64,000 bases of DNA from WHSW01 sp963781265 (GCA_963781265.1 CAWAFH010000017.1:1-64000), one strand, 5' to 3'; shown: positions 42,489 through 52,120, counted from the stretch's first letter. Notes: a model not told the origin generated them from the letters alone. Numbers and translations are program-made.

Positions 42489-44033
42489 ATGTCCAATCAA
42501 GAACTTCATCGCCGACGCGGCGCCGCGCGTACCGACACACCGACCTCGGCGACGGCGGTCCGGCGCATCCGCCTCAAGAATCCGTTCGCACGGGTTTCCG
42601 AGAGCCCCCGGGAAACGCCGCAGCCGATCCCCGAGGGGATTCTGCGAGACGCCACCTACCGCCGCGACGCCACCTACCGCCGCTTGCTGGCGCTCGCGGA
42701 TATCGCCTCGGCGTCGATCGCGGTCCTGATCGGCGTCCCGCTGCTCGGCCAGGATGCGATCAACCCCCTCGCCCTGCTCGCCCTGCCGCTGGTGCTGGTG
42801 GTCGGCAAGCTGACCGGACTGTATGACCGCGACGAGCACGTTCTCCACAAGACGACGCTCGACGAGGTTCCCACCCTGTTCTGGGTGGCGACGCTCTACG
42901 CGCTGCTGATCTGGCTCGGCGGCGACCTGATCGTCGACGGGAAGTTCGGCCGCGACCAGGCGGTCGGCGTCTGGGGACTGTTGCTGCTCAGCATGATCGC
43001 CATGCGAGCGCTCGCCCGCCGGATCGCGCGGTCGAGATCGCCCGAGGAGCGCTGCCTGGTGCTCGGTGACGCGGAGACGACCTCGTGGATCAAGCGACGC
43101 TTCGACGAGGCGCCCGGCCTGAAGGCGCGGGTATTCGGGTCCTGGCCGCAGCAGCCGGTCCACCGGGCCAACGGCTCGAACGGTTCGTCGAACGGATCGA
43201 ACGGCCACGGCGCGACGCTCGAGTCGGTGGTCCGCGCCGAGCGGATCGAACGCGCGATCATCGCCCCGCGCGGGGCGCTGTCGGACGAGCTGCTCGAGAC
43301 GACCCGGCAGCTGAAGGCGCTCGGGGTGCGAGTCAGCGTGATCCCCAGGTTGCTCGAGGTGGTCGGTTCCTCGGTCGAGGTCGACGACGTCGACGGGATC
43401 TCACTGCTCGGCATGCGCCGGTACGGGCTCGGCCGCTCGTCGCGGGCGCTCAAGCGAGCCTTCGACCTGATCGGTGCCGGGCTGCTCTTGGTGGTCCTGT
43501 CGCCGCTGCTCGGGGCGATCGCGGTCGCGATCAAGCTCGACACGCCAGGGCCGGTGCTCTTCCGCCAGCGGCGCATGGGGCGTGGAGGAGTTCCGTTCGA
43601 GATGTTCAAGTTCCGCACGATGGTCGATGGCGCCGAGACCCAGAAGGCGGAGCTGGCCGACCACAACGAGGCCGGCGGTGGACTGTTCAAGATCAAGGAG
43701 GACCCGCGGGTCACCCGGGTCGGTCGGCTCTTGCGGCGCGCCTCGCTCGATGAGCTACCGCAGCTGCTGAACGTCCTTCGCGGCGACATGGCGCTGGTCG
43801 GGCCGCGACCGCTCGTGCTCGACGAGGACAGCCGGATCGAGGGCTGGCAGCGGACGCGCCTCGAGCTCCCGCCCGGGATGACGGGGCCGTGGCAGGTCTT
43901 CGGGTCCGCCCGGATCCCGCTCGATGAGATGGTCAAGATCGACTACCAGTACGGGGCCAACTGGTCGCTGTGGCTGGACATGAAGATCCTCCTGCGCACG
44001 GTCCCGTTCGTCGTCGGCCGGCGAGGGTTGTGA
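42489..44033 (+). CDS. Polyprenyl-phosphate sugar-1-phosphate transferase (WcaJ/WbaP type)
   Basis: 514 aa from ATG 42489; the frame is open to 42351 without a ribosome site. N-terminal membrane part with about four TM helices (LLALADIASASIAVLIGVPLL, LLALPLVLVVGKLTGLY with the KxxGLYD-like motif, VATLYALLIWLGG). A Rossmann-like CoA-binding-type domain includes an Asn/Ser/Gly run near residue 225. The catalytic PssY-like end has KRAFDLIGAGLLLVVLSPLL, FKFRTMVDGAE and RRASLDELPQLLNVLRGDMALVGPRP. It loads the first sugar phosphate onto undecaprenyl phosphate, starting repeat-unit assembly. A duplicated DATYRR unit lies near residue 58. Confidence 0.92.
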   Translation: MSNQELHRRRGAARTDTPTSATAVRRIRLKNPFARVSESPRETPQPIPEGILRDATYRRDATYRRLLALADIASASIAVLIGVPLLGQDAINPLALLALPLVLVVGKLTGLYDRDEHVLHKTTLDEVPTLFWVATLYALLIWLGGDLIVDGKFGRDQAVGVWGLLLLSMIAMRALARRIARSRSPEERCLVLGDAETTSWIKRRFDEAPGLKARVFGSWPQQPVHRANGSNGSSNGSNGHGATLESVVRAERIERAIIAPRGALSDELLETTRQLKALGVRVSVIPRLLEVVGSSVEVDDVDGISLLGMRRYGLGRSSRALKRAFDLIGAGLLLVVLSPLLGAIAVAIKLDTPGPVLFRQRRMGRGGVPFEMFKFRTMVDGAETQKAELADHNEAGGGLFKIKEDPRVTRVGRLLRRASLDELPQLLNVLRGDMALVGPRPLVLDEDSRIEGWQRTRLELPPGMTGPWQVFGSARIPLDEMVKIDYQYGANWSLWLDMKILLRTVPFVVGRRGL

Positions 44034-44035
44034 CG

Positions 44036-44815
44036 ATGGAGCCCGGCACGGCTGAGGCAACAGTGGACGGTGCGGCGAAAGTGCCGCCGCTGGTGGGGCG
44101 TTCTGAGACTGTGGGAGACAATCCGTCGAGCCGCGAAGCCGTCGCTTCAAACCGCGGTGCGGTCGCCGTCTGTATCCGAGGTCGCGGACTTCGGGATCGG
44201 GTCTGCGCGGCGCTCGCCGCGGGCGGCCACGCGGTCGAGCTGCGGGCTGCGCTGCTGGGCGATCTTCTCGCGGCGTGCGACGACGCCGCGCCCTCCTGCT
44301 TGGTGATCGCCGCCGACCGGCCGGACCGGGCGACGGTGGACACCGTCCAAGCGGTCCGCGCGAAGCTCGACGGCGTTGCCGTCGTGCTCGTCTGCCGGCA
44401 GGCCGGCGCGGCTCACGTTCGGCGGGCGCTCGTCCTCGGCGTCGATGGCGTGGTGCTGATCGATCAGGTCGATGAGGCGCTGGCAGGGGTCGTCGGCGTC
44501 GTTTGCGCCGGCCAGGTTTCGGTTCCCAGCGAGCGACGGCGGGAGGTGCGCACGACCGCGCTGACCAACCGTGAGAAGCAGATTCTCGTCCTCGTCGTGA
44601 CCGGGCTGACGAACGCGCAGATCGCGGACGAGCTCTACCTCGCCGAGAGCACGGTCAAGAGCCACCTCTCCTCGGCGTTCGGCAAGCTCGGCGTCTCGTC
44701 GCGATCCGAAGCTGTGACGGTGATCGTCGATCCCGTCCGCGGTCGTAGCCTCGGCATCCGCGAGTTTCACCCGAAGCCGTTGCCGAAGGCGTTGGCTTCG
44801 GCCGCCCACGTCTGA
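44036..44815 (+). CDS. NarL/LuxR-type response regulator-like protein
   Basis: 259 aa from ATG 44036, 2 nt after the sugar transferase stop, so co-transcribed. The N-terminal part looks like a degenerate receiver (GAVAVCIRGRGLRDRVCAALAAGGH, CLVIAADRPDRATVD, LVCRQAGAAHVRRALVLGVDGVVL) without the full acidic pocket and phospho-Asp. The C-terminus is a clear LuxR helix-turn-helix: LTNREKQILVLVVTGLTNAQIADELYLAESTVKSHLSSAFGKLGV. It is a probable regulator of the polysaccharide locus, perhaps phosphorylation-independent. Confidence 0.85.
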   Translation: MEPGTAEATVDGAAKVPPLVGRSETVGDNPSSREAVASNRGAVAVCIRGRGLRDRVCAALAAGGHAVELRAALLGDLLAACDDAAPSCLVIAADRPDRATVDTVQAVRAKLDGVAVVLVCRQAGAAHVRRALVLGVDGVVLIDQVDEALAGVVGVVCAGQVSVPSERRREVRTTALTNREKQILVLVVTGLTNAQIADELYLAESTVKSHLSSAFGKLGVSSRSEAVTVIVDPVRGRSLGIREFHPKPLPKALASAAHV

Positions 44816-44825
44816 GAAGGTCGCC

Positions 44826-45230
44826 TCAGCCGCCTTCGTTCGGACCGGCGCCGAGATCCGCGATGTACAGGAGCAGCGCGTGCTCGACCATCCTCTCGAG
44901 CGGAAGCTGACGCCGCCAGGCCTCGGCGCGGAGGCGCTCCAAGCGCGATGTTGGCGCCCTCAGGCGCATTTCCAGCGCCGCCCGCAAGCGACGAGCGGCG
45001 AAGCTTGGCGGCGCCGCCGCGCAGCGGCGCTGCTGCAATCCGGCGTCGAGGTGCGCAAGCGCGTCGACGAGGACCGCGTCCAGGGTCCTTCCCTCCCGCC
45101 TGGCAACCGCCAGCAATTGACGCTCCCCGAAGGAGTCGAACCGGAGGGTGAGTACGGATTCCGGTCCCGTGCTCGGCCGCGCCCGTCGCCTTGAGGCGGC
45201 CGAGTCAGTCTGACACTCCCTACGAGACAT
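44826..45230 (-). CDS. Double ribbon-helix-helix-like protein, second copy
   Basis: 134 aa from ATG 45230 (TTG 45242 is an alternative). Same plan as the gene at 12996: unit 1 VLTLRFDSFGERQLLAVARREG ... ALAHLDAG, unit 2 ALEMRLRAPTSRLERLRAEAW ... HALLLYIADLGAG. The two proteins share the ending (A)LLY(L/I)ADL. It is convergent with the NarL-type gene, whose stop is 11 bp away, and divergent from the LAL regulator. A DNA-binding role is inferred from fold resemblance only. Confidence 0.6.
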   Translation of the reverse strand: MSRRECQTDSAASRRRARPSTGPESVLTLRFDSFGERQLLAVARREGRTLDAVLVDALAHLDAGLQQRRCAAAPPSFAARRLRAALEMRLRAPTSRLERLRAEAWRRQLPLERMVEHALLLYIADLGAGPNEGG

Positions 45231-45539
45231 CCACCTCAGCAACGCGCACCGGCGGCGACCGTACGCGCAGGGATGGCGATGGGGCGACGAAATCGAAACC
45301 TACTTTTCTCGGTGGCAGATGACCGTGAACCTTCAGCTGCCCCAAAATGCACCGTGATTCGTGCCATCTATTACTATATGGCCGGTCTCCGGCATGGAGG
45401 CTCGGGGACAGGCGTAAGTTGGGGGGCCGCAGCGCCCGACACAGGTGCTGGTGGCGTGATGAGCGCGGCCAGCAAGGCGTGAACGGAGGAAATCGTTAGC
45501 CACTCTGACGTTGTCGGGCCTCTTCTCGAACGGGAGAGG
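45231..45539. other. Divergent regulatory region before the LAL regulator
   Basis: About 300 bp with an unusually AT-rich stretch for this genome (about 45297-45385, including TATTACTATATGG at 45367-45379), a promoter-like feature. GGAGGAAA at 45486-45493 is a strong ribosome site, but no ATG, GTG or TTG follows at the right spacing. Confidence 0.4.
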
Positions 45540-48326
45540 GTGTTTGAGATCGGGCGCTCCGCCGTCCGCCTGGGGAACGGATCGACGGGCGAGCTCGTGG
45601 CCTTCACCGGTGGCGTCGGTGTGGGCAAGACGGCGCTTCTGGACGCCTTGGCGGAAGAGGCGGCGGAGGCCGGGGTCCTCGTCCTGCGGGCTCGTGGCTC
45701 GATCCGCGAGCGGGAGTTTGCGTTCGGCGTCGCCCTGCAGTTGTTCGAGCACTACGTCGCCAATCTGGACGCGAACGCATTGGACTCCCTGCTCGCCGGT
45801 CGCGCCGGGCTCGCGAGCCCCCTGCTGACCGGCCAGGGACTGCGCGATCCCGGCGCGCTCCTGCGGGAGGTGCCCCAGGCCTCGACCGGGCTCATACACG
45901 CCCTCTACCGGGTCACGGCCAACCTCGCGTCGACCAAGCCGGTGGTCGCGATCATCGACGATTTGCATTGGGCCGACCCCGAGTCGATTCGATTTGCGAG
46001 CTACCTCGGATCGCGGACCGCCGAGATCGGCTGCTCGCTGATCGTCGCCACCGCCGAGGCCGACTTCGCCGACGAGGACCCGCTGAGGGCCGACAACGCG
46101 CGAGTCGAGCCGCTCGCTCCACTCGCGGAGGGCTCGGTTCGCGAGCTGATCACGAGGAGTTCCGGGACCTGCACGGTGCGCTGTGCCGCGACCTGCCACT
46201 GGCTCACAGGCGGCAACCCGATGCTCGTGCACGAGCTGATCGCCGCCGCCGCGGAATCGGGGCGAAGCCTTGAACGCGACTCGGCCGGCGAGATCCTGGC
46301 GTGCGTGCCCGGGCGCGCACGGCGGCGGATCCTGGGATCGTTCGAAACGCTTTCCGAGCCGGCGATCCTCGTCGCGCGGGCGTCCGCGGTGTTGGGGTCG
46401 ACCGTCGACCGGGCGCTGATCGTCGCAACCACGGCGCTCGACCAAGGCGCGATGGGCTCCGCGATCGACGAACTCGAGTCGGCCGGCGTCTTCGATCGTC
46501 GCCGACCGCTCAACTACATCTACCCCCTCGTTCGTGCGGCCGTGTACTCGCTCATCCCGAGCGAGGAGCGGGCGCGAATGCATTCGCGCGCCGCGGCTGC
46601 ACTCCGTGACGCGAATGACGAGCCGATCGGGATCGCGACGCACCTGATGCGGAGCAGCCCCGAGGGACTGGCCTGGGTCGTCGAGGAGCTGATGCGCGCG
46701 GCCGACCGGGCCCGCGAGGCCGGCGAACTCGACCGCGCCGTCCTGTACCTCAGCCGCGCCCTGATCGAGCCGCCGGCGCCCGAGGAAAAGATCAACGTAC
46801 TCATCGAGCTCGGCCTCACCCAGACCGCGGCCGGCGCAACGAAGCCGGCGCTGGCGGCGCTGAGGCGCGCGACGGCGCTCGCTCCCGACCCCACGCCCGC
46901 GGGGTTGGCTGTGTCGCTCGGCCGCGCCCTTTACCTGAACGGCGAGGCACGCGAGGCCGCCGGGATTCTCAAAGGTGCGCTGGACACCGGCTCCCACAGC
47001 CGCGGCGAGAACGAGGAGCTTGAGGCGAACTGGCTCGCCGCGGCTTTCGTCGACCCGGACCTGCGGGACGAGGCCCAACGGCGGGTGGCGCGGACGAACG
47101 GGCTCGAGGCGGACGGAGCCGCCCCTCCGCTGCTCGCCATGGTCGCGTGCCACCTGGTTCGCATGGGCGAGTCGCGGGAACGCGCGGTCTCGATGGCCGA
47201 GACCGCGCTCGCGCGCGACCGCGACACGGCTGATCCGGCGACCTGGGCGCCGGCCTTGCTTGCGCTCTGCTGGGCCGGCGAGCCAAGGCGCGCGCTCGCC
47301 CTCGCGGCCGAGCTCGCACGCCGCCCAGCGGTCCAGAACTCCCTGCGCGCCTTGGCGGCGCTCCATCTCGCCCAGGCCCACGCCAACCACCTCGCCGGAC
47401 GTCTCGATCAGGCCGAGCACGAAGCCCGGAGGGCGGCGGCGCTCGTTGATCGAGACAGCGTCAGCGATTACGTCGACTGCACCGTCACCCGCCACGCCGG
47501 GATCCTCCTCGACCGGGGCGAGATCGACCTGGCGGAAACGACGGTCGCGGACGCAACCGGTGCGCCGTATCCAGCCGGGTCGCTCGTGCCGACACAGATC
47601 CTCATGCTGCGCGGGCGAATCCATGCGGCCCGTCGTGATCACAGAAAGGCGTTCGCGGCCACAGTTGAGGCGGGGCGCCAGTTGGCTGCATCGGGAATCG
47701 AGAATCCCTCGATTTGCAGCTGGCGCTCCCAGGCTGCGATCGCGGCGGCGGTGTCCGGTGATTCCAAGCGCGCGCGCGAGCTGGCCGACGAGGAGCTGGC
47801 GCTGGCGCTCCGCTTCGGGGCCGTACCCGCGATTGGCATCGCCTTGACCGCTGCTGGGCGGGTTGCTGGTGCAATCGAAGGTTTGGAGCTTCTGATCGAG
47901 GCGGAGGCGGTGTTGAACGACTCCGATGCCCAGCTCGAGCACGCGAGGACGTTGGCGTATCTGGGTAGTTCGCTGCGCCACAACGGATCGCAAACCAAGG
48001 CCCAGACAACGCTCCGGTCCGCCCTCGATCTGGCGACCTCACTCGGCGACAACGCGACAGCCGCTCGGGCGCGGTCCGAGCTCGGTCTGACGGGTAAGCG
48101 CCCGCGCTCGCCGGCGGCGAGCGGCCCGGAGGCGCTGACGAGCGCCGAGCGGCGCGTATCGGAGCTCGCCGCCGACGGATTGACGAACCGTGAGATTGCC
48201 GAGGAGCTTTACGTGACGCGGAAGACGGTCGAGTGGCACTTGAACAACGCGTACCGCAAGCTCGAGATCAAGTCGCGGGTCGAGCTCGCCCAAGCTCTCG
48301 CCGGCAGCGCCTCCGCCACTTCGTAG
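45540..48326 (+). CDS. Large ATP-binding LuxR-family (LAL/MalT-like) regulator
   Basis: 928 aa from GTG 45540, though family-like sequence (PLLERERVFE) begins about 10 codons upstream, after a strong ribosome site at 45486 with no standard start codon. Walker A TGGVGVGKTALL, Walker B VVAIIDDLHWAD, a STAND/AAA arm, a long TPR-like helical repeat region (about 370-830), and the C-terminal HTH LTSAERRVSELAADGLTNREIAEELYVTRKTVEWHLNN. Such proteins use ATP and an inducer to switch transcription. Its position next to the polysaccharide locus makes that a possible target. Confidence 0.88.
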   Translation: MFEIGRSAVRLGNGSTGELVAFTGGVGVGKTALLDALAEEAAEAGVLVLRARGSIREREFAFGVALQLFEHYVANLDANALDSLLAGRAGLASPLLTGQGLRDPGALLREVPQASTGLIHALYRVTANLASTKPVVAIIDDLHWADPESIRFASYLGSRTAEIGCSLIVATAEADFADEDPLRADNARVEPLAPLAEGSVRELITRSSGTCTVRCAATCHWLTGGNPMLVHELIAAAAESGRSLERDSAGEILACVPGRARRRILGSFETLSEPAILVARASAVLGSTVDRALIVATTALDQGAMGSAIDELESAGVFDRRRPLNYIYPLVRAAVYSLIPSEERARMHSRAAAALRDANDEPIGIATHLMRSSPEGLAWVVEELMRAADRAREAGELDRAVLYLSRALIEPPAPEEKINVLIELGLTQTAAGATKPALAALRRATALAPDPTPAGLAVSLGRALYLNGEAREAAGILKGALDTGSHSRGENEELEANWLAAAFVDPDLRDEAQRRVARTNGLEADGAAPPLLAMVACHLVRMGESRERAVSMAETALARDRDTADPATWAPALLALCWAGEPRRALALAAELARRPAVQNSLRALAALHLAQAHANHLAGRLDQAEHEARRAAALVDRDSVSDYVDCTVTRHAGILLDRGEIDLAETTVADATGAPYPAGSLVPTQILMLRGRIHAARRDHRKAFAATVEAGRQLAASGIENPSICSWRSQAAIAAAVSGDSKRARELADEELALALRFGAVPAIGIALTAAGRVAGAIEGLELLIEAEAVLNDSDAQLEHARTLAYLGSSLRHNGSQTKAQTTLRSALDLATSLGDNATAARARSELGLTGKRPRSPAASGPEALTSAERRVSELAADGLTNREIAEELYVTRKTVEWHLNNAYRKLEIKSRVELAQALAGSASATS

Positions 48327-48344
48327 CGCGGGCGCCGGCGCGAG

Positions 48345-49393
48345 TCAGCCGGTGACGATCCGGTCGCGGCCCGACGCCTTGGCCTGGTAGAGGGCCTTGT
48401 CGGCGCGGCCGAAGAGGTGCTCGGCGGATTCGTCGCCGTCCCAGAGAACGAGCCCGGCCGAGGCCGTCTGGCCGGCGGGGGTCGCGGCGCGCAGGCGCTC
48501 GACCAAGGTCGCCGCGTCGCCGAGGTCGCAGCCGGGCAGCGCGAACGCGAACTCCTCACCGCCGTAGCGGGCGAGGATGTCCGTGGTCCGCAGCTCCTCT
48601 CGCCAGGCGGCCGCGAGCTGCTTGAGCACCCGGTCGCCGGCCTGGTGGCCGTTGACGTCGTTGTAGTCCTTGAACCGGTCGAGGTCGATGATCCCGATGC
48701 AGAGCGGCGTCGACTCGCGCCGCGCGCGGGCGAGCTCGCGATCGAGCGCTTCGTCCCAGGCCCGGCGGTTGGGCAGTCCGGTGAGGTCGTCGGTGCGAGC
48801 AACCTCGACGAGCGCCGCCATCAGGTCGGCGCGCTCGCGCGCGATCGAAGCGGACTCGCGCGCGGTCCGGCGCACCCGGCGGGTCGATCAGCACCGCGCC
48901 GAGCACGACCGTCCCGATCGTCGTCACCCAGCGCGCCGGCGCCGCGTTCGCGTCGTCGGCGATCAGCAGCCAGGCGTAGGCGAGGGCGATCGCGGCGAGG
49001 TAGAGGCCGGCCACCCCGCGTGAGAAGAAGGCGACGGCGAAGAGGCCGATCCAGACGTAGAAGAGGGTGTAGAAGCCGCTCGGGTCATGGCTGTAGTAGC
49101 CGGCCCTGGTGACCGCGATCACGCCGAGCGCCACCAGCGCGTAGAGCGGGCCGAGCGGCCAGCGCGTCGCCCCGACCAGGCAGACGCCCGCGCCGACGAA
49201 GCTCAGCGCGATGTTGCTCCACAGCGCCGGGTCGTTGAACTCGTCCGGGTGCGGGAGCAACGAGCGAGAGCGCACCGATCGCCCCGCCCACGCCGAACAG
49301 CAACGCGGCCATCAGCCACGTGAACCTGGGCGACTCGGCCAGACCGTCCACGCCTGCCGCTTCGAGGGCTTCCTGTCCCTCCCCCGTCGACAC
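48345..49393 (-). CDS. Membrane-bound GGDEF diguanylate cyclase, frameshifted
   Basis: About 349 aa over three frames, with breaks near 49262 and 48875. The N-terminal part has hydrophobic segments (WLMAALLFGVGGAIGALS; IALSFVGAGVCLVGATRWPLGPLYALVALGVIAV; LFYVWIGLFAVAFFS; GLYLAAIALAYAWLLIA), a five-to-six-helix sensor. The C-terminal GGDEF domain is complete: DDLTGLPNRRAWDEAL, IGIIDLDRFKDYND, active site GGEEFAF, and an inhibitory RxxD site (RTTD) five residues before it. It makes cyclic di-GMP and is probably feedback inhibited. Each part is well conserved, so indels are likely errors. Confidence 0.8.
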
Positions 49394-49483
49394 GATTGAG
49401 CGAGCCTAGCGACGCCGGCCGCCGCTGGGTAGTGGCAATCCGTCCGCATAGAATCGCCACGGCCCCCGAACAGAGGAGAACCC

Positions 49484-50851
49484 GTGAGCGCGACCGAGTC
49501 CACCCAGTTTCGTCTGCCCGAGTCGGCGATCCCGACCCACTGGGTGAACCTGCTGCCCGACCTGCCGGGCGAGGGCCTGCCGCCCCTGCACCCCGGCACC
49601 AAGGAGCCGCTCGGCCCCGATGACCTGGCGCCGCTGTTCCCGCCGGCGCTGATCGAGCAGGAGGTCTCCGCCGCGCCGGAGATCGAGATCCCGGACGAGG
49701 TCCGTGAGATCTACAAGCTCTGGCGCCCAACCCCGCTGCTGCGGGCGCGGCGGCTGGAGAAGGTCCTCGGGACCCCCGCTCACATCTATTACAAGTACGA
49801 GGGCGGCTCGCCCGCGGGATCTCACAAGACGAACACGTCGGTCGCCCAGGCGTTCTACAACCGCGAGGCGGGGGTGCGAAAGCTCGCGACCGAGACCGGC
49901 GCCGGCCAATGGGGCTCGGCCCTCTCGCTCGCCTGCCAGATGTTCGGCCTCGAGTGCGAGGTGTTCATGGTCGGCGTCTCGTACGACCAGAAGCCGTTTC
50001 GCCGGTCGATGATCGAGACGTGGGGCGCGACCGTGCACCGCAGCCCCTCGCAGCTCACCGAGGCGGGGCGCTCGCAGGCCGAGCATTCGTCGGGCAGCCT
50101 CGGGATCGCGATCTCCGAGGCGGTCGAGGTCGCGGCCTCGAGCGACGACACGAACTACTCGCTCGGCTCGGTCCTCAACCACGTCTGCCTGCACCAGACG
50201 GTGATCGGCCAGGAGGCGATCGAGCAGCTCGAGCTCGCGGGCGAGTATCCGGACGTGGTGATCGGCTGCGTCGGCGGCGGGTCGAACTTCGCCGGGATCG
50301 CGTTCCCGTTCATCCGCGCGAACCTGCGCGACGGCAAGACGACGCGGTTCATCGGCGCCGAGCCGGCCGCCTGTCCGACCCTGACGCGCGGCGTCTACCG
50401 CTACGACTTCGGCGACACCGTCGGGCTGACGCCGCTGATGCCGATGTACACGCTCGGCCACGACTTCGTGCCGCCGCCGGTGCACGCGGGCGGGCTGCGC
50501 TACCACGGCGATTCGCCGATCGTCAGCGCCCTGGTCAAGGGGGGGCTGGTCGAGGCGACCGCGGTGCGCCAGACCTCGGCGTTCGAGGCGGCGGTCACGT
50601 TCGCGCGCGCCGAGGGGATCATCCCCGCGCCCGAGCCCTCCCACGCGCTGCGGGCCGCGTTCGACGAGGCCGAGGCGGCGACGGCGGCCGACGAGGAGCG
50701 GGTGATCCTGGTCAACCTCTGCGGCCACGGGCACTTCGACATGTCCGCCTACGACGCGTTCCTCAGCGGCGAGCTCCAGGACCTCGAGTTCAGCGAGGAC
50801 GACATGCGCGCGGCGCTCGACGAGCTCCCCGAGGCGCCCGTCCCCGGCTAG
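49484..50851 (+). CDS. trpB: Tryptophan synthase beta chain, TrpB2 type
   Basis: 455 aa from GTG 49484 with AGAGGAG 6 nt upstream. TrpB2 features: WVNLLPDLPGEGLPPLHPGT N-terminus, PTPLLRARRLEK, the PLP Lys in GGSPAGSHKTN, ETGAGQWGSALS, CVGGGSNFAGI as the phosphate loop, and a long C-terminus ending NLCGHGHFDMSAYDAF. TrpB2 proteins condense indole with serine, or act as indole-scavenging or phosphoserine-using enzymes, and lack the TrpA-interacting COMM pattern. No trpA or other trp gene is near. Confidence 0.92.
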   Translation: MSATESTQFRLPESAIPTHWVNLLPDLPGEGLPPLHPGTKEPLGPDDLAPLFPPALIEQEVSAAPEIEIPDEVREIYKLWRPTPLLRARRLEKVLGTPAHIYYKYEGGSPAGSHKTNTSVAQAFYNREAGVRKLATETGAGQWGSALSLACQMFGLECEVFMVGVSYDQKPFRRSMIETWGATVHRSPSQLTEAGRSQAEHSSGSLGIAISEAVEVAASSDDTNYSLGSVLNHVCLHQTVIGQEAIEQLELAGEYPDVVIGCVGGGSNFAGIAFPFIRANLRDGKTTRFIGAEPAACPTLTRGVYRYDFGDTVGLTPLMPMYTLGHDFVPPPVHAGGLRYHGDSPIVSALVKGGLVEATAVRQTSAFEAAVTFARAEGIIPAPEPSHALRAAFDEAEAATAADEERVILVNLCGHGHFDMSAYDAFLSGELQDLEFSEDDMRAALDELPEAPVPG

Positions 50852-50901
50852 CGCGGAGCGCGCGCCGGCCGGCGCGGCGTCGCTATCGTCAAGCCGCCCC
50901 G

Positions 50902-50990
50902 GGACAGGTGACCGAGTGGCTTAAGGTGCGCGACTGGAAATCGCGTGGGCGGTGCAAGCTGCCTCGTGGGTTCGAATCCCACCCTGTCCG
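50902..50990 (+). tRNA. tRNA-Ser (anticodon GGA)
   Basis: 89 nt. Acceptor GGACAGG/CCTGTCC with discriminator G and no encoded CCA. Anticodon arm CGCGA-CTGGAAA-TCGCG, anticodon GGA. Long variable arm, T-arm GTGGGTTCGAATCCCAC. No duplicate of its 3' end was seen in the window. Confidence 0.95.
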
Positions 50991-51154
50991 TGTGAAGCCC
51001 CGGCGTCGTGGGGCGCCGGCCGTCGCGCCGGTTAGCCGCGCGTCGAACGCGGGGCCCGACGCGCTGGCGGCGGCGCCATCCGCACCGCTCTCGCCGACAC
51101 ACTCTCCACGAACCGCGTGCCACCGGCGCGCCTCGAGGCGCGATCGTGGCGCCC

Positions 51155-52120
51155 ATGAGCGAACTGAACGGCCAAGGGCCCGGAAGCCGGGGCAGCCCGC
51201 GCTCAGTTGCCGTCGGGACCGGGCAGGCGCGTCGACGAAACGCGCGGGTCTCGAGGCTCGCCGCAAGACAACACGGGGTCGTTTCGCGAGGCCAACTGAT
51301 CGACATCGGGTTCAGCTCCTCGAGCATCGATCGATGGCGCGCATCCGGACGTCTGCTCGGAGTCCATCCGAGGGTCTACGCGCTTGGCCACGATCAGTTG
51401 GACCTGCGCGCGCGTTTGATCGCGGCGACGCTGTACGGAGGCGAGGGGGCCGGCCTCAGTCACACGACGGCGGCCTGGCTGTGGGGCTTGATCACAGCCG
51501 AGCCAGTGCGAATCCATCTCTCGACGAGCGGCGATGTGGCCTCGACGCGGGATGTGGCGGTCCACCGACCCCGGCGCCTCCAACTGCTCCACCACCGCGG
51601 TCTCCCGGTGACCCCGGTCGGCCGAACGCTGGTCGACCTTGCCGGAATGCTTCCGTTTGGCCAAGTGCGCAAGGCGGTCGCGCAAGCCTCGACGCGCGGG
51701 TACCTGAACCGGCCCGAGATTCGCGCCGCGCTGCGCCGCGGCCGTCGCGGCAGTTCCGCGTTGCGCCGCGCCCTGGATGCCCAACTGCCCGAGCTCTCCG
51801 AGACCCTGAGCCCGCTCGAGGATCTCTTTCTCGAGCTCTGCGAAGGCGCCGGCCTGCCGCTGCCTTTGGTCAACCGTCTAGTGGAAGGCCTCAAGGTCGA
51901 CGCCTACTGGCCGGCCCATGGACTGGTCGTGGAGCTCGACGGCCAGGAAATCCACGGTCATCCAATTGCCGTCGATATCGACCGCACTCGCGACCTAATC
52001 CTGCGGAACGCCGGCCTGACGCCGATTCGCTACTCCGGACTCCAGATCCACCGCCGTCCAGAGGCCGTTGTGGCCGACGTGCGACGACAACTCACGGCAC
52101 TGGAGCGCAAGCCGAACTGA
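51155..52120 (+). CDS. AbiEi-like winged-helix N-terminus with DUF559 nuclease-like C-terminus
   Basis: 321 aa from ATG 51155. Residues 28-75 look like the AbiEi antitoxin N-terminal domain (VSRLAARQHGVVSRGQLIDIGFSSSSIDRWRASGRL). The middle (GLSHTTAAWLWGL, VHRPRRL, GLPVTPVGRTLVDLA) is also AbiEi-like. The end has a DUF559/Vsr-like endonuclease pattern: VNRLVEGLKVDAYWPAHGLVVELDGQEIHGHP and DIDRTRDLILRNAGL, with the D-ELDG acidic pair. No AbiEii toxin gene is adjacent. Such orphan proteins are common in actinobacteria and their role is unknown. Its upstream 164 bp follow the tRNA-Ser. Confidence 0.75.
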   Translation: MSELNGQGPGSRGSPRSVAVGTGQARRRNARVSRLAARQHGVVSRGQLIDIGFSSSSIDRWRASGRLLGVHPRVYALGHDQLDLRARLIAATLYGGEGAGLSHTTAAWLWGLITAEPVRIHLSTSGDVASTRDVAVHRPRRLQLLHHRGLPVTPVGRTLVDLAGMLPFGQVRKAVAQASTRGYLNRPEIRAALRRGRRGSSALRRALDAQLPELSETLSPLEDLFLELCEGAGLPLPLVNRLVEGLKVDAYWPAHGLVVELDGQEIHGHPIAVDIDRTRDLILRNAGLTPIRYSGLQIHRRPEAVVADVRRQLTALERKPN

